Of a stretch of 32,753 bases of DNA, positions 16,078-24,079 are shown piece after piece. The notes beneath the pieces were generated by a model. The model saw only the letters and a list, made by a program, of their open reading frames with translations, did no database searches and was not told where the DNA came from. A program made the position numbers and the translations under genes. Each line of letters opens with the position of its first letter. The first letter of the stretch is position 1. The stretch spans positions 1 through 32,753 of the forward strand of contig NZ_JAUUTW010000048.1 of assembly GCF_030676415.1 (NCBI RefSeq), in the 5' to 3' direction. Source of the stretch: Peribacillus frigoritolerans. GTDB lineage: Bacteria > Bacillota > Bacilli > Bacillales > DSM-1321.

Positions 16078-17343
16078 ATGATGGAATTACAGCAGAGGGC
16101 AATCTTGGTTGGAGTTAATCTCAACGGTCAAAAGGATTTTGAGTATTCAATGGAGGAGTTGGCCAATTTAACGGAAGCATGTGAGGTAGAGGTTGCAGGG
16201 ACCATCACACAAAATTTGCATCGGGTGAACTCATCACATTTTATTGGTACCGGGAAGATCGAGGAGGTAAAAAATCTCGTTGAGCATAAAGAAGCTAATG
16301 TCGTCATTTTTAATGATCAGCTCTCCCCTTCGCAACTTCGTAATCTGGAGAGGGACATGGATTGCAAGGTGATCGACCGGACAATCTTGATTCTGGACAT
16401 CTTCGCGCATCGGGCGAAAACGAAGGAGGCACAGCTTCAGGTAGAAGTGGCAAAGCTTCAGTATATGCTCCCGCGTCTCGTTGGTTTGAGGGAGTCATTA
16501 GGGCGTCAGAGTGGCGGAGTCGGTACAAACAAAGGTGCAGGTGAAAAGCAGTTAGAGCTTGACCGCAGGAGAATCGAGGAAAATATAAGTGTTTTGAATA
16601 AAGAACTGGAAGACCTTGTTGCGCACCGGCAAACGCAGAGGAAACAGCGGAAAAAGAATGCCATCCCTGTCGTATCCTTAGTCGGTTATACAAATGCAGG
16701 TAAATCTTCGATCATGAATGCTCTGATTGAGATGTTCCATCCAACAGCCGAGAAGCAGGTGTTTGAGAAGGATATGCTGTTCGCTACGCTTGAAACATCC
16801 GTCCGAAACATTCCGCTGCCGGATAAAAAGGAATTTTTATTGACGGATACGGTGGGATTTGTGTCTAAATTGCCCCATCATCTCGTGAAAGCATTCCGAT
16901 CCACATTAGAAGAAGTGGTAGAAGCGGATCTGTTGATCCATGTTGTCGATTTTTCCAATCCTAATCATGAGCAGCAAATAGAGATAACGGATAAGACTTT
17001 AAATGAGATAGGCATTAAAGGGATTCCAACGATTTTTGCCTATAATAAAGCGGACCTTACCGAATTGGAAATCCCCCAGGTTAATCGTGGCTCTGTGTAT
17101 ATGTCAGCAAAAAACAAAGTCGGCATCGAAGAATTGATAGATCAAATTCGCAGGCATATTTTTGTAGACTATACTCGCTGTGAAATGCTGATTCCATTTG
17201 ATCAAGGACAGCTGGTTTCTTATTTCAATGAAAATGGTCACATAACGGAAACAGAATATGAGGAAATCGGATATCGAATAAAGCTTGAGTGCAAGAAAAC
17301 GGATTATGAGAAATATAAACGATACGTTATTCATCCGGAATGA
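16078..17343 (+). CDS. hflX: Ribosome-associated GTPase HflX
   Basis: HflX is a GTPase that binds the 50S subunit and rescues or splits stalled and hibernating ribosomes, notably under heat or antibiotic stress. The 421-aa protein has the HflX-specific N-terminal domain (about residues 1-190, including the GTGKIEEV and GGVGTNKGAGEKQLELDRR motifs) and a G domain with GYTNAGKSS (Walker A), DTVGF (G3) and NKAD (G4). I place the start at 16078, with GGAAGGG seven bases upstream; 16081 is an equally possible ATG. An in-frame extension to 15973 has no ribosome-binding site. It appears to be transcribed alone. Confidence 0.93.
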   Translation: MMELQQRAILVGVNLNGQKDFEYSMEELANLTEACEVEVAGTITQNLHRVNSSHFIGTGKIEEVKNLVEHKEANVVIFNDQLSPSQLRNLERDMDCKVIDRTILILDIFAHRAKTKEAQLQVEVAKLQYMLPRLVGLRESLGRQSGGVGTNKGAGEKQLELDRRRIEENISVLNKELEDLVAHRQTQRKQRKKNAIPVVSLVGYTNAGKSSIMNALIEMFHPTAEKQVFEKDMLFATLETSVRNIPLPDKKEFLLTDTVGFVSKLPHHLVKAFRSTLEEVVEADLLIHVVDFSNPNHEQQIEITDKTLNEIGIKGIPTIFAYNKADLTELEIPQVNRGSVYMSAKNKVGIEELIDQIRRHIFVDYTRCEMLIPFDQGQLVSYFNENGHITETEYEEIGYRIKLECKKTDYEKYKRYVIHPE

Positions 17344-17350
17344 ACCTGCC

Positions 17351-17553
17351 TGTTGATAAATTGTTAACGGCTTGTTGATAAGTGGAAAAGTCGATTTATT
17401 AATGTGGATAACTTTTGTTCAAATGCTTCCGTTCTGCAATAACAAAGAGAATAATGCCATATAATATGTGTATAAGTTGTGGATAAAATTGAAAAGCCCA
17501 GGAAACCAAGATTTGAGTTTCTGGGTTTTTTTATGTGGACAAAGTGTTGATAA
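17351..17553 (-). promoter_or_regulatory. DnaA-box cluster (seven boxes)
   Basis: Seven 9-mers matching the DnaA box TTATNCACA fully or with one mismatch lie within 203 bases, all in one orientation (TTAT... on the minus strand). Plus-strand forms: TGTTGATAA at 17351, 17373 and 17545; TGTGGATAA at 17403 and 17478; TGTGTATAA at 17467; TGTGGACAA at 17534. Three (17403, 17467, 17478) are exact. Such density suggests real DnaA binding, as at oriC or DnaA titration/regulatory clusters; no dnaA or dnaN is here, so it is not the normal oriC. Confidence 0.75.
17494..17531 (+). terminator. Terminator downstream of hflX
   Basis: CCCAGGAAAC and GTTTCTGGG form a stem with one bulged base and are followed by seven T. 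It lies inside the DnaA-box cluster, ~150 bases after the hflX stop. Confidence 0.8.
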
Positions 17554-17710
17554 GTAGGTTTTCAGAACAAATCATCCAAAGAGTATAGTAAGTATGATGA
17601 AAAGTAAGTTTGAATGTAGAAAAATGACGATGTTTATCACTTATTGTTAGGAAATATAACATGAATATTACATATTGCATATCTAGCGTCTGGAAATACT
17701 TTACACTTTG

Positions 17711-17739
17711 TATAATGTAACTTACTTTTTAACATTATA
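17711..17739. promoter_or_regulatory. Inverted repeat, possible operator
   Basis: TATAATGT (17711-17718) and ACATTATA (17732-17739) are perfect arms 13 bases apart. The left arm contains a TATAAT hexamer. It is upstream of the preT operon and could bind a dimeric regulator; which one is unknown. Confidence 0.35.
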
Positions 17740-17749
17740 AAATAAAGAA

Positions 17750-17788
17750 TACTCAATTCTCGGATTTATCATCAGGATTTGAGTTTTT
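17750..17788 (+). terminator. Weak terminator-like hairpin upstream of preT
   Basis: ACTCAA and TTGAGT pair (plus CT/AG) around a loop of ~18 bases and a TTTTT run follows. It could be an attenuator or chance. Confidence 0.3.
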
Positions 17789-17811
17789 AAGATTAGTAGG
17801 GGGGGCTTTTT

Positions 17812-17916
17812 ATGGCCGAAGGAAGCAGGGACCGAGGCGTGACCAATGAGAGAATGATAGAAAATAATAAACAAAACGAAAATTTTGGCTGGGAAATCGC
17901 CATGACTGTTAGTTGA
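17812..17916 (+). CDS. Possible small protein, 34 aa, unknown
   Basis: An ATG at 17812 follows a strong AGGGGGG six bases away and opens a 34-codon hydrophilic reading frame (starting MAEGSRDRGVTNER) that ends 126 bases before preT. I do not recognise it. It could be a leader peptide, the relic of a longer gene, or chance; the ribosome-binding site is the only positive evidence. Confidence 0.3.
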   Translation: MAEGSRDRGVTNERMIENNKQNENFGWEIAMTVS

Positions 17917-18042
17917 ATAAATTGATGAAAACCATGTTGGCAATGCTTTCAATCGTTTAAATATGAGGACAGTAGAGAGAAATGCATGCAATTCCTCCCT
18001 TTTTATTTTTCAAAAATAAATGTTTGGAAGGAGAAATAGTAG

Positions 18043-19407
18043 ATGAGTATGACGAGCCCGTTAAAAGGTGGCCTAGAGATTAACTTTCAGGAGGCGGAGA
18101 GGGGCTTATCCCCAAGGGAAGCTTTGGAAGAATCAAATCGATGTTTATACTGCTATGATGCCCCATGTATTCAAGCCTGTCCGACCGGAATAGATATTCC
18201 AGGTTTTATCAAGAAGATAGCTTCAGGTAATTTTAAAGGGTCGGCCAAGACAATCATGACAGCCAATCCTGTCGGTGCCAGCTGTGCGCGGGTATGTCCG
18301 ACTGAAGAGTTATGTGAGGGGGCATGTGTCCTGAACCATTCTACAAAGCCAATCATGATTGGCAATCTCCAGCGTTATTCCACAGATTGGGCCATCCAAA
18401 ATAAACAAGCCCTATTCAAGGCCGGGAAGAAGAATGGCAAAAAAGTTGCCATTGTAGGAAGCGGTCCAGCGGGCTTGTCTGCAGCAAGGGAATTAGCCTT
18501 GCTTGGCTACAGTGTAACCATTTTCGAAGCTGAAAAGAATCCAGGCGGACTAAATACTTACGGAATTGTATCGTTCCGTTTGCCTCAGAGCATTTCTTAT
18601 TGGGAAGTTGAACAAGTAAAGAGTTTGGATGTTGATATTAAAACGAATACACGGGTCGGAGTGGATGTTTCCGCAAATCAGCTGACTGCCGACTATGATG
18701 CGGTCATTTTAGCGATCGGCATGTCCGATGTTCCTAAGCTTGGAATTGAAGGGGAGGATTTGGCTGAAGTTTATGATGCAATCGATTTCGTAAAAGCAAC
18801 GAAAACGGAGGCGATCACTGATAAATTCATTGGGAAGAAAATGGCGGTAATAGGGGCTGGAAACACGGCGATCGATGCCGCGACCTGCTCTGTCCGCCTG
18901 GGCGCCGAACAGGTGAGCATTATTTATCGTCGTACCCAAAAGGAAATGACAGCCTATGATTTTGAATATGAATTTGCCAAACAAGAAGGTGTCGGATTTC
19001 ACTGGCTGACTGCCCCCTCCAGGATCCTATCGGATGAAAGCGGTCAGGTTACGGGCATCGAGTGCGTGAAGATGGTGCTTAGCGAGGCGGGGGAAGATGG
19101 CCGGCGCCGTCCAGTCCAAATTTCAGGATCAGAGTTCATCATACCGGTCGATGGTGTCATTCGTGCTATAGGCCAATCCAGGTATGTAGGATTGATTGAA
19201 CAGTTCGGCATTCAACATGATGATGGTGTCGTAACATTGGAGGGGGATTCCTACAGGACATCGAATGAAAAGGTTTTTGCGTGCGGTGACGTGATCTTCG
19301 GAAAAGGCCAAGGAGAGGCAATGGTTGTTTCAGCTGCCCAGCAAGGGAAGAAGACAGCCTATGAAATTGATTCAATTTTGATGGGCGAAGCGGTGGAAAT
19401 TGCTTAA
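18043..19407 (+). CDS. preT: NAD-dependent dihydropyrimidine dehydrogenase, subunit PreT
   Basis: PreT is the FAD/NADH subunit of the PreTA complex, which reversibly reduces uracil and thymine to their 5,6-dihydro forms in the cytosol. The 454-aa protein resembles glutamate synthase small chains: N-terminal cysteines for Fe-S clusters (C34, C37, C42, C46, and a second group in SCARVCPTEELCEGAC), an FAD-binding GSGPAG fold near residue 145, an NAD-binding GAGNTA fold near 270, and a C-terminal ACGDV FAD motif. GGAAGGAG precedes the start. preA follows 26 bases later, the usual order. The direction in vivo (breakdown versus hydantoin-related use) is inferred from the neighbouring hydantoinase. 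Confidence 0.93.
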   Translation: MSMTSPLKGGLEINFQEAERGLSPREALEESNRCLYCYDAPCIQACPTGIDIPGFIKKIASGNFKGSAKTIMTANPVGASCARVCPTEELCEGACVLNHSTKPIMIGNLQRYSTDWAIQNKQALFKAGKKNGKKVAIVGSGPAGLSAARELALLGYSVTIFEAEKNPGGLNTYGIVSFRLPQSISYWEVEQVKSLDVDIKTNTRVGVDVSANQLTADYDAVILAIGMSDVPKLGIEGEDLAEVYDAIDFVKATKTEAITDKFIGKKMAVIGAGNTAIDAATCSVRLGAEQVSIIYRRTQKEMTAYDFEYEFAKQEGVGFHWLTAPSRILSDESGQVTGIECVKMVLSEAGEDGRRRPVQISGSEFIIPVDGVIRAIGQSRYVGLIEQFGIQHDDGVVTLEGDSYRTSNEKVFACGDVIFGKGQGEAMVVSAAQQGKKTAYEIDSILMGEAVEIA

Positions 19408-19433
19408 TAACTATGAAAATTAGGAGGCTTATC

Positions 19434-20720
19434 ATGGCTGATTTATCAATTGATCTTGCAGGTATTAAATCTCCCAATCCTTTTTGGCTTGCTTCAGCAC
19501 CACCTACTAACTCGGGTTATCAAGTCCAGCGCGCATTTGAAGCTGGCTGGGGTGGAGCTGTTTGGAAGACATTGGGTGATCCCATCCTGAATGTCTCATC
19601 ACGTTTTGCAGCGGTCAGCTTTAATGGACAGAGAGTTGCCGGGTTCAACAATATAGAATTGATTACGGATCGTCCGCTTGAAGTGAATCTGAAAGAAATA
19701 TATGAAACGAAGAAGAGGTTCCCTGATCATGCAATCATTGCATCGGTGATGGTGGAGCCACAACAGGAAAAGTGGCATGAAATCATCAAGCGAATAGAAG
19801 ATGTAGGGGTCGATGGTTACGAGTTGAACTTTGGCTGCCCGCACGGTATGGCAGAGCGTGGGATGGGAGCTGCGTCGGGACAGGTTCCCGAACTTGTGGA
19901 AAAGCAAACATACTGGGCGAAGGAAGCTGCATCCAAACCCGTCATCGTCAAGCTTACACCCAATATAACCGACATTACGGTTACGGCTGAAGCGGCGGTG
20001 CGCGGCGGTGCGGATGCAATAAGCATGATCAATACGATCAACAGCTTGGCAGGAGTGGATATCCATTCATGGAATACGATTCCCCATGTAGGCGGCAAGG
20101 GGGCTCACGGAGGGTATTGTGGCCCCGCTGTGAAGCCGATCGCTTTGAATATGGTGGCAGAGTGTGCAAGGAATAAAATGATCAATGTTCCCATTTCCGG
20201 AATAGGCGGCATTTCAAATTGGCAGGATACAGTGGAATTTTTATTGATGGGTTCGACTGGAGTGCAAATTTGTACGGCTGCCATGCATCACGGTTTTAGA
20301 ATAGTAGAAGACTTTATTGATGGCCTGTCCAATTACCTTGATGAAAAAGGGATTTCCTCCGTGATGGATATTGTCGGTAAGTCCGTGCCGCGCTATTCCG
20401 ATTGGGGGAATTTAGATCTTAATTATAAGGTCGTTGCGCGCATTAATAATGATGTGTGCATTAACTGCAATAAATGCCATATTGCGTGTGAAGATACATC
20501 TCATCAATGTATAGATATGTTAAAGGACACGTCGGGCAGCTCCTTCTTGAGAGTGCGCGAAGAAGATTGCGTAGGCTGTAATCTTTGCTCGATCGTCTGT
20601 CCGGTCGATGGGGCGATCGATATGATCGAATTGACAAATGAATTACCGCCAATGACATGGAATGAACGCCAATCGTTCCTTGGGGGAATAAGCAGTGAAA
20701 GTGTTGATTTCGTAAAATGA
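19434..20720 (+). CDS. preA: NAD-dependent dihydropyrimidine dehydrogenase, subunit PreA
   Basis: Catalytic FMN subunit of PreTA. The 428-aa protein has a dihydroorotate-dehydrogenase-like barrel (SPNPFWLASAPPT at the N-terminus, ELNFGCPHGM near residue 130, ISGIGGISNWQD near 255) and a C-terminal ferredoxin domain with two 4Fe-4S motifs, CINCNKCHIAC and CVGCNLCSIVC. I start at 19434 after TAGGAGG; an in-frame ATG at 19413 sits before that site. Its last bases overlap the leader of the hydantoinase gene, so the genes are one operon. Confidence 0.94.
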   Translation: MADLSIDLAGIKSPNPFWLASAPPTNSGYQVQRAFEAGWGGAVWKTLGDPILNVSSRFAAVSFNGQRVAGFNNIELITDRPLEVNLKEIYETKKRFPDHAIIASVMVEPQQEKWHEIIKRIEDVGVDGYELNFGCPHGMAERGMGAASGQVPELVEKQTYWAKEAASKPVIVKLTPNITDITVTAEAAVRGGADAISMINTINSLAGVDIHSWNTIPHVGGKGAHGGYCGPAVKPIALNMVAECARNKMINVPISGIGGISNWQDTVEFLLMGSTGVQICTAAMHHGFRIVEDFIDGLSNYLDEKGISSVMDIVGKSVPRYSDWGNLDLNYKVVARINNDVCINCNKCHIACEDTSHQCIDMLKDTSGSSFLRVREEDCVGCNLCSIVCPVDGAIDMIELTNELPPMTWNERQSFLGGISSESVDFVK

Positions 20721-20734
20721 TGGAGGGGTCGAAT

Positions 20735-22153
20735 ATGAAGAAAATCATTAAAAATGGAACGATTGCAACCGCTGCAGATACGTATCAAGCGGATATATTG
20801 ATTGAAAATGAGAAGATTGCAATGATTGGCAAGGACCTGCCGACTGAGGGGGCCGAAATTATTGATGCAAAAGGCGCATATATTTTTCCTGGGGGCATTG
20901 ATCCGCATACCCATCTCGATATGCCATTTGGCGGGACAACGACAAAGGATGATTATGAAACGGGTACGATTGCTGCTGCATATGGAGGCACGACAACGAT
21001 CATCGACTTTTGTTTGACCGAAAAAGGGGTGCCGTTAAAGAAAGCAATAGAAACATGGCATGAAAAGGCCAATGAAAAAGCGGCCATAGATTATGGCTTT
21101 CATTTAATGATCAGTGAGATTAATGATGATGTATTGGCTGAGTTGCCAAGTATCATCGATAATGAAGGGATTTCTTCCTTTAAAGTGTTCATGGCTTATA
21201 AGAATGTTTTTCAAGCTGATGATGCCACGCTATACCGCACTTTGTTGCAAGCAAAGGAACTTGGCGCACTTGTCATGGTTCATGCTGAAAATGGTGATGT
21301 GATCGATTATCTTACAAAGCAGGCGCTTGCTGAAGGTAACACCGATCCAATTTACCATGCATTAACAAGGCCGCCGGAGCTTGAAGGGGAAGCAACTGGA
21401 CGGGCAGCTATACTGACGGAAATGGCAAATGGTCAGCTCTATGTCGTTCATGTCACCTGTGAAGATGCGGTTGAAAAGATCACTGAGGCAAGAAATAAAG
21501 GGGTGGATATTTGGGGGGAGACTTGTCCGCAATATTTGGTTCTTGACCAGTCTTATCTTGAAAAGCCCCATTTCGAAGGATCTAAGTATGTATGGTCCCC
21601 TCCGTTAAGGGAGAAGAAAAACCAGGAAGTGCTATGGAATGCTTTGAAGATGGGACAGCTGCAAACGATCGGCTCCGATCAATGCTCTTTTGATTTTAAG
21701 GGACAGAAGGAACTTGGACGTGAAGATTTCACGAAAATACCGAACGGAGGCCCAACGATTGAGGACCGCATGAGTATCCTCTTTTCTGAAGGGGTCATGA
21801 AAGAGCGTATTACCTTGAATCAGTTCGTCGACATGACCTCTACGCGTGCTGCCAAACTATTTGGATTATTCCCTAAGAAAGGGACGATTGCAGTAGGTTC
21901 GGATGCTGATATTGTCATTTTTGACCCGAAAGTTGAAAGGGCCATTTCTGCAGAAACTCACCACATGGCTGTGGATTATAATGCGTTTGAAGGTATGGAA
22001 ATTACAGGTGAACCGGTTTCCGTTTTATCGAGAGGTCAATTTGTCATTAAAGACAAACAATTTGTAGGCGAAGCTGGAAAAGGGCAATTCTTGAAAAGGG
22101 CAAAATATAATGCGGCGCTGAAGCCGGATACAGGGAAAAGGCTTCCAGTCTGA
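20735..22153 (+). CDS. hydA: Dihydropyrimidinase / D-hydantoinase
   Basis: Zinc amidohydrolase that opens dihydrouracil, dihydrothymine or 5-substituted hydantoins to N-carbamoyl amino acids. It is 472 aa, the size of Bacillus/Geobacillus D-hydantoinases. Metal ligands and motifs: DPHTHLDMPFGG (His-x-His near residue 59), the carboxylated lysine in SSFKVFMAY (about 150), VHAENGD (about 183), VVHVTCE (about 239) and GSDQC (about 315). I start at 20735, eight bases after GGAGGGG; an ATG at 20717 overlaps the preA stop but lacks a site. It takes the product of PreTA, so the two act in sequence. Confidence 0.94.
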   Translation: MKKIIKNGTIATAADTYQADILIENEKIAMIGKDLPTEGAEIIDAKGAYIFPGGIDPHTHLDMPFGGTTTKDDYETGTIAAAYGGTTTIIDFCLTEKGVPLKKAIETWHEKANEKAAIDYGFHLMISEINDDVLAELPSIIDNEGISSFKVFMAYKNVFQADDATLYRTLLQAKELGALVMVHAENGDVIDYLTKQALAEGNTDPIYHALTRPPELEGEATGRAAILTEMANGQLYVVHVTCEDAVEKITEARNKGVDIWGETCPQYLVLDQSYLEKPHFEGSKYVWSPPLREKKNQEVLWNALKMGQLQTIGSDQCSFDFKGQKELGREDFTKIPNGGPTIEDRMSILFSEGVMKERITLNQFVDMTSTRAAKLFGLFPKKGTIAVGSDADIVIFDPKVERAISAETHHMAVDYNAFEGMEITGEPVSVLSRGQFVIKDKQFVGEAGKGQFLKRAKYNAALKPDTGKRLPV

Positions 22154-22195
22154 CTTCGGTAAGGAATCTTGCAAATTAATATAGGGGGATTTTAT

Positions 22196-23680
22196 ATGGG
22201 TGAGAAGAAAGATTATTTAAAGTCTCCCGATTTGCTGCCTATACCTCATAGTGAGAAAAACATAAGTGCAGCCGGATTTGGTTTCATTTGGGTGGGTATG
22301 GCTGTAGTATTGGCTGCCTTCGCAATCGGTGGGAACGGTGTTCAAAGTTTATCCTTAGGCTGGGTCGTTCTTGCAACGGTCATTGCCTGTGTGGTTCTCG
22401 GCTTTTTGATGACAATGACAGGGGATATTGGTGTTGAACATGGAATATCATTCCCAGTCTATATGAGAGCGCCGTTCGGTACGATTGGCACCCACATCCC
22501 TTCGGTTGTACGGGGGTTTGTAGCGTCATGCTGGTTCGGCCTCAATACTTACTTTGGAGCTACTGCTATGAATGCTATCTTCACAACCCTTTTTGATTTT
22601 GATAATTGGTTTATCTGCTTCCTCATTTTTGCGGTTTTACAATTAGTCAACACGGCAATGGGAATAAAGTCGATAGAACGATTCGCCGACTTGGCGGCGC
22701 CCGTCATCATTTTAATTTCTGGCTGGATGTATTTCACTCTATCCGATCAGGCTGTGGCCCAAGGAAGAGATGTATGGTCCTGGATTGAAAGTCCGGTCAC
22801 TGGAGGGGCTGCCGCCACGGCTTTCATGGTCGTCATTATGGCAAATATGGGATTTTGGGGCACGTTGACTGCAGATATGCCCACGCTTTCCCGCTATATA
22901 AAGGCACCAAAGAATGAAAAAAATTGGTTCAAGCGCAATAAGGGGCAAATAATTGGGAATATTATCACCTATCCCATCACTCAGACGTTCATGGTGATTA
23001 TCGGAGCGGTTTCTTATATGGCTGTTTCCAATTATGATCCTGTAGTTGCCATACAGGGATCAGCAAGTGGAATTGCTCTCGGCGTCCTTTTAATCATGAT
23101 CGTATTTGCTCAATGGTCGACGAATACTACGGCCAATGTCATTCCCGCAGCTACCATTTTTTCTAATGTCATGGGTCCTAAAATGCCATTTTGGGCGGGA
23201 GTCGTTGTAGCGGGGGTTATTGGGGTAGTAGTTCAGCCATGGAGCCTGTTCGGCATCATAATAGAAGTTTTATTAATAATAGGCGGAATCCTGGCATCCA
23301 TTGTCGGCATCCTGGTAGCGGATTACTATTTCCTCCGTAAACGGCGGGTAAATGTACAAGAACTCTATGAGAGTGAAGGCCAGTATAAATACTTGAATGG
23401 AGTGAATTGGGCAGGAATCATTTCTTGGGTGATTGGTGGAATCGGTGCCACGATTTTTTCGAATTACTCGTTTATCATTGGCTTTGTTCTCGGCGGTGCA
23501 AGTTATTATATATTAGCTAAGTATTGGTGGTTCAAGAAATATGAACAAGCTGAAATCATTGATCCCAGCGATGAGAAATATTTAGGTATTTCCGTAGGCA
23601 GGGATTGGAAAATCGGAAAAGGTCCAGAACTTGAGGAAGAGATGGTTTTTACGGCTTCAACGGGCAAGGAGAACGTATGA
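22196..23680 (+). CDS. NCS1-family nucleobase/hydantoin permease
   Basis: A 494-aa, about 12-helix cytoplasmic-membrane transporter of the NCS1 (cytosine/allantoin/hydantoin; Mhp1, PucI, CodB) family. Typical features are the N-terminal DLLPIPHSEKN...GFIWVGMAV segment and the long runs of hydrophobic helices. The substrate cannot be read from sequence; uracil, dihydropyrimidines or hydantoins are inferred from the operon. I start at 22196 after AGGGGGA; the in-frame ATG at 22169 lies before that site. It follows hydA by 42 bases with no terminator. Confidence 0.88.
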   Translation: MGEKKDYLKSPDLLPIPHSEKNISAAGFGFIWVGMAVVLAAFAIGGNGVQSLSLGWVVLATVIACVVLGFLMTMTGDIGVEHGISFPVYMRAPFGTIGTHIPSVVRGFVASCWFGLNTYFGATAMNAIFTTLFDFDNWFICFLIFAVLQLVNTAMGIKSIERFADLAAPVIILISGWMYFTLSDQAVAQGRDVWSWIESPVTGGAAATAFMVVIMANMGFWGTLTADMPTLSRYIKAPKNEKNWFKRNKGQIIGNIITYPITQTFMVIIGAVSYMAVSNYDPVVAIQGSASGIALGVLLIMIVFAQWSTNTTANVIPAATIFSNVMGPKMPFWAGVVVAGVIGVVVQPWSLFGIIIEVLLIIGGILASIVGILVADYYFLRKRRVNVQELYESEGQYKYLNGVNWAGIISWVIGGIGATIFSNYSFIIGFVLGGASYYILAKYWWFKKYEQAEIIDPSDEKYLGISVGRDWKIGKGPELEEEMVFTASTGKENV

Positions 23681-23696
23681 AAAAGGGGGAATGGAA

Positions 23697-23912
23697 ATGT
23701 CCGAATATCAAGAATATCGCTTAGAAAGGGAACAAATCGATTTTTTACTTGAAAGAGGATATCGAATCACCCGGGTTTCCGAAAGTTTAAGTGGAGCTTT
23801 TCTCGATTTTGAACTGATTGAAGGAACGAAGCAGGAATGGAAGCAATTGAACATCAAAACCCCGGAGGGAAGGAAATACTTCTCTACATTGCTTTTCAAA
23901 AAGTTGAATTGA
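23697..23912 (+). CDS. Small protein of unknown function, 71 aa
   Basis: I do not recognise this protein. It is soluble, charged and probably alpha/beta (starts MSEYQEYRLEREQIDFLLERG, ends LLFKKLN), with no cysteine, signal peptide or membrane segment. AGGGGGA (23684-23690) fits an ATG at 23697; an ATG at 23691 is too close. It begins 16 bases after the permease stop and is followed by a terminator, so it is the last gene of the pyrimidine operon. A role with PreTA or the hydantoinase is suggested by context only. Confidence 0.75.
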   Translation: MSEYQEYRLEREQIDFLLERGYRITRVSESLSGAFLDFELIEGTKQEWKQLNIKTPEGRKYFSTLLFKKLN

Positions 23913-23921
23913 AATAGTTAT

Positions 23922-23957
23922 GGACCGGGCCTATTCCTCACGAATGGGTCCTTTTTC
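23922..23957 (+). terminator. Terminator of the preT operon
   Basis: GGACC...TATTC pairs with GAATG-GGTCC with a five-base bulge on the left side, then CTTTTTC. Imperfect stem but well placed. Confidence 0.6.
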
Positions 23958-24079
23958 TTGTACCTGTTCGAGTTTTTTGTAGAATTTTGACGTTGGATTT
24001 TCTAACAAGTTGTCTGGAGATTTAAGGGTTGTCCGTTTATAATAGATTTTAAAGCAGTTTTATAAAAGGATGTGGATGG

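Larger units (their letters stand above)
17554..18042. other. Leader region of the pyrimidine operon
   Basis: A ~490-base stretch without a firm gene. It holds an 8-bp inverted repeat (17711-17739), a weak terminator-like hairpin (17750-17788), a 34-codon ORF with a good ribosome-binding site (17812-17916) and the preT ribosome-binding site (GGAAGGAG). I could not find a convincing -35/-10 pair; TATAAT at 17711-17716 lacks a good -35. Confidence 0.5.
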
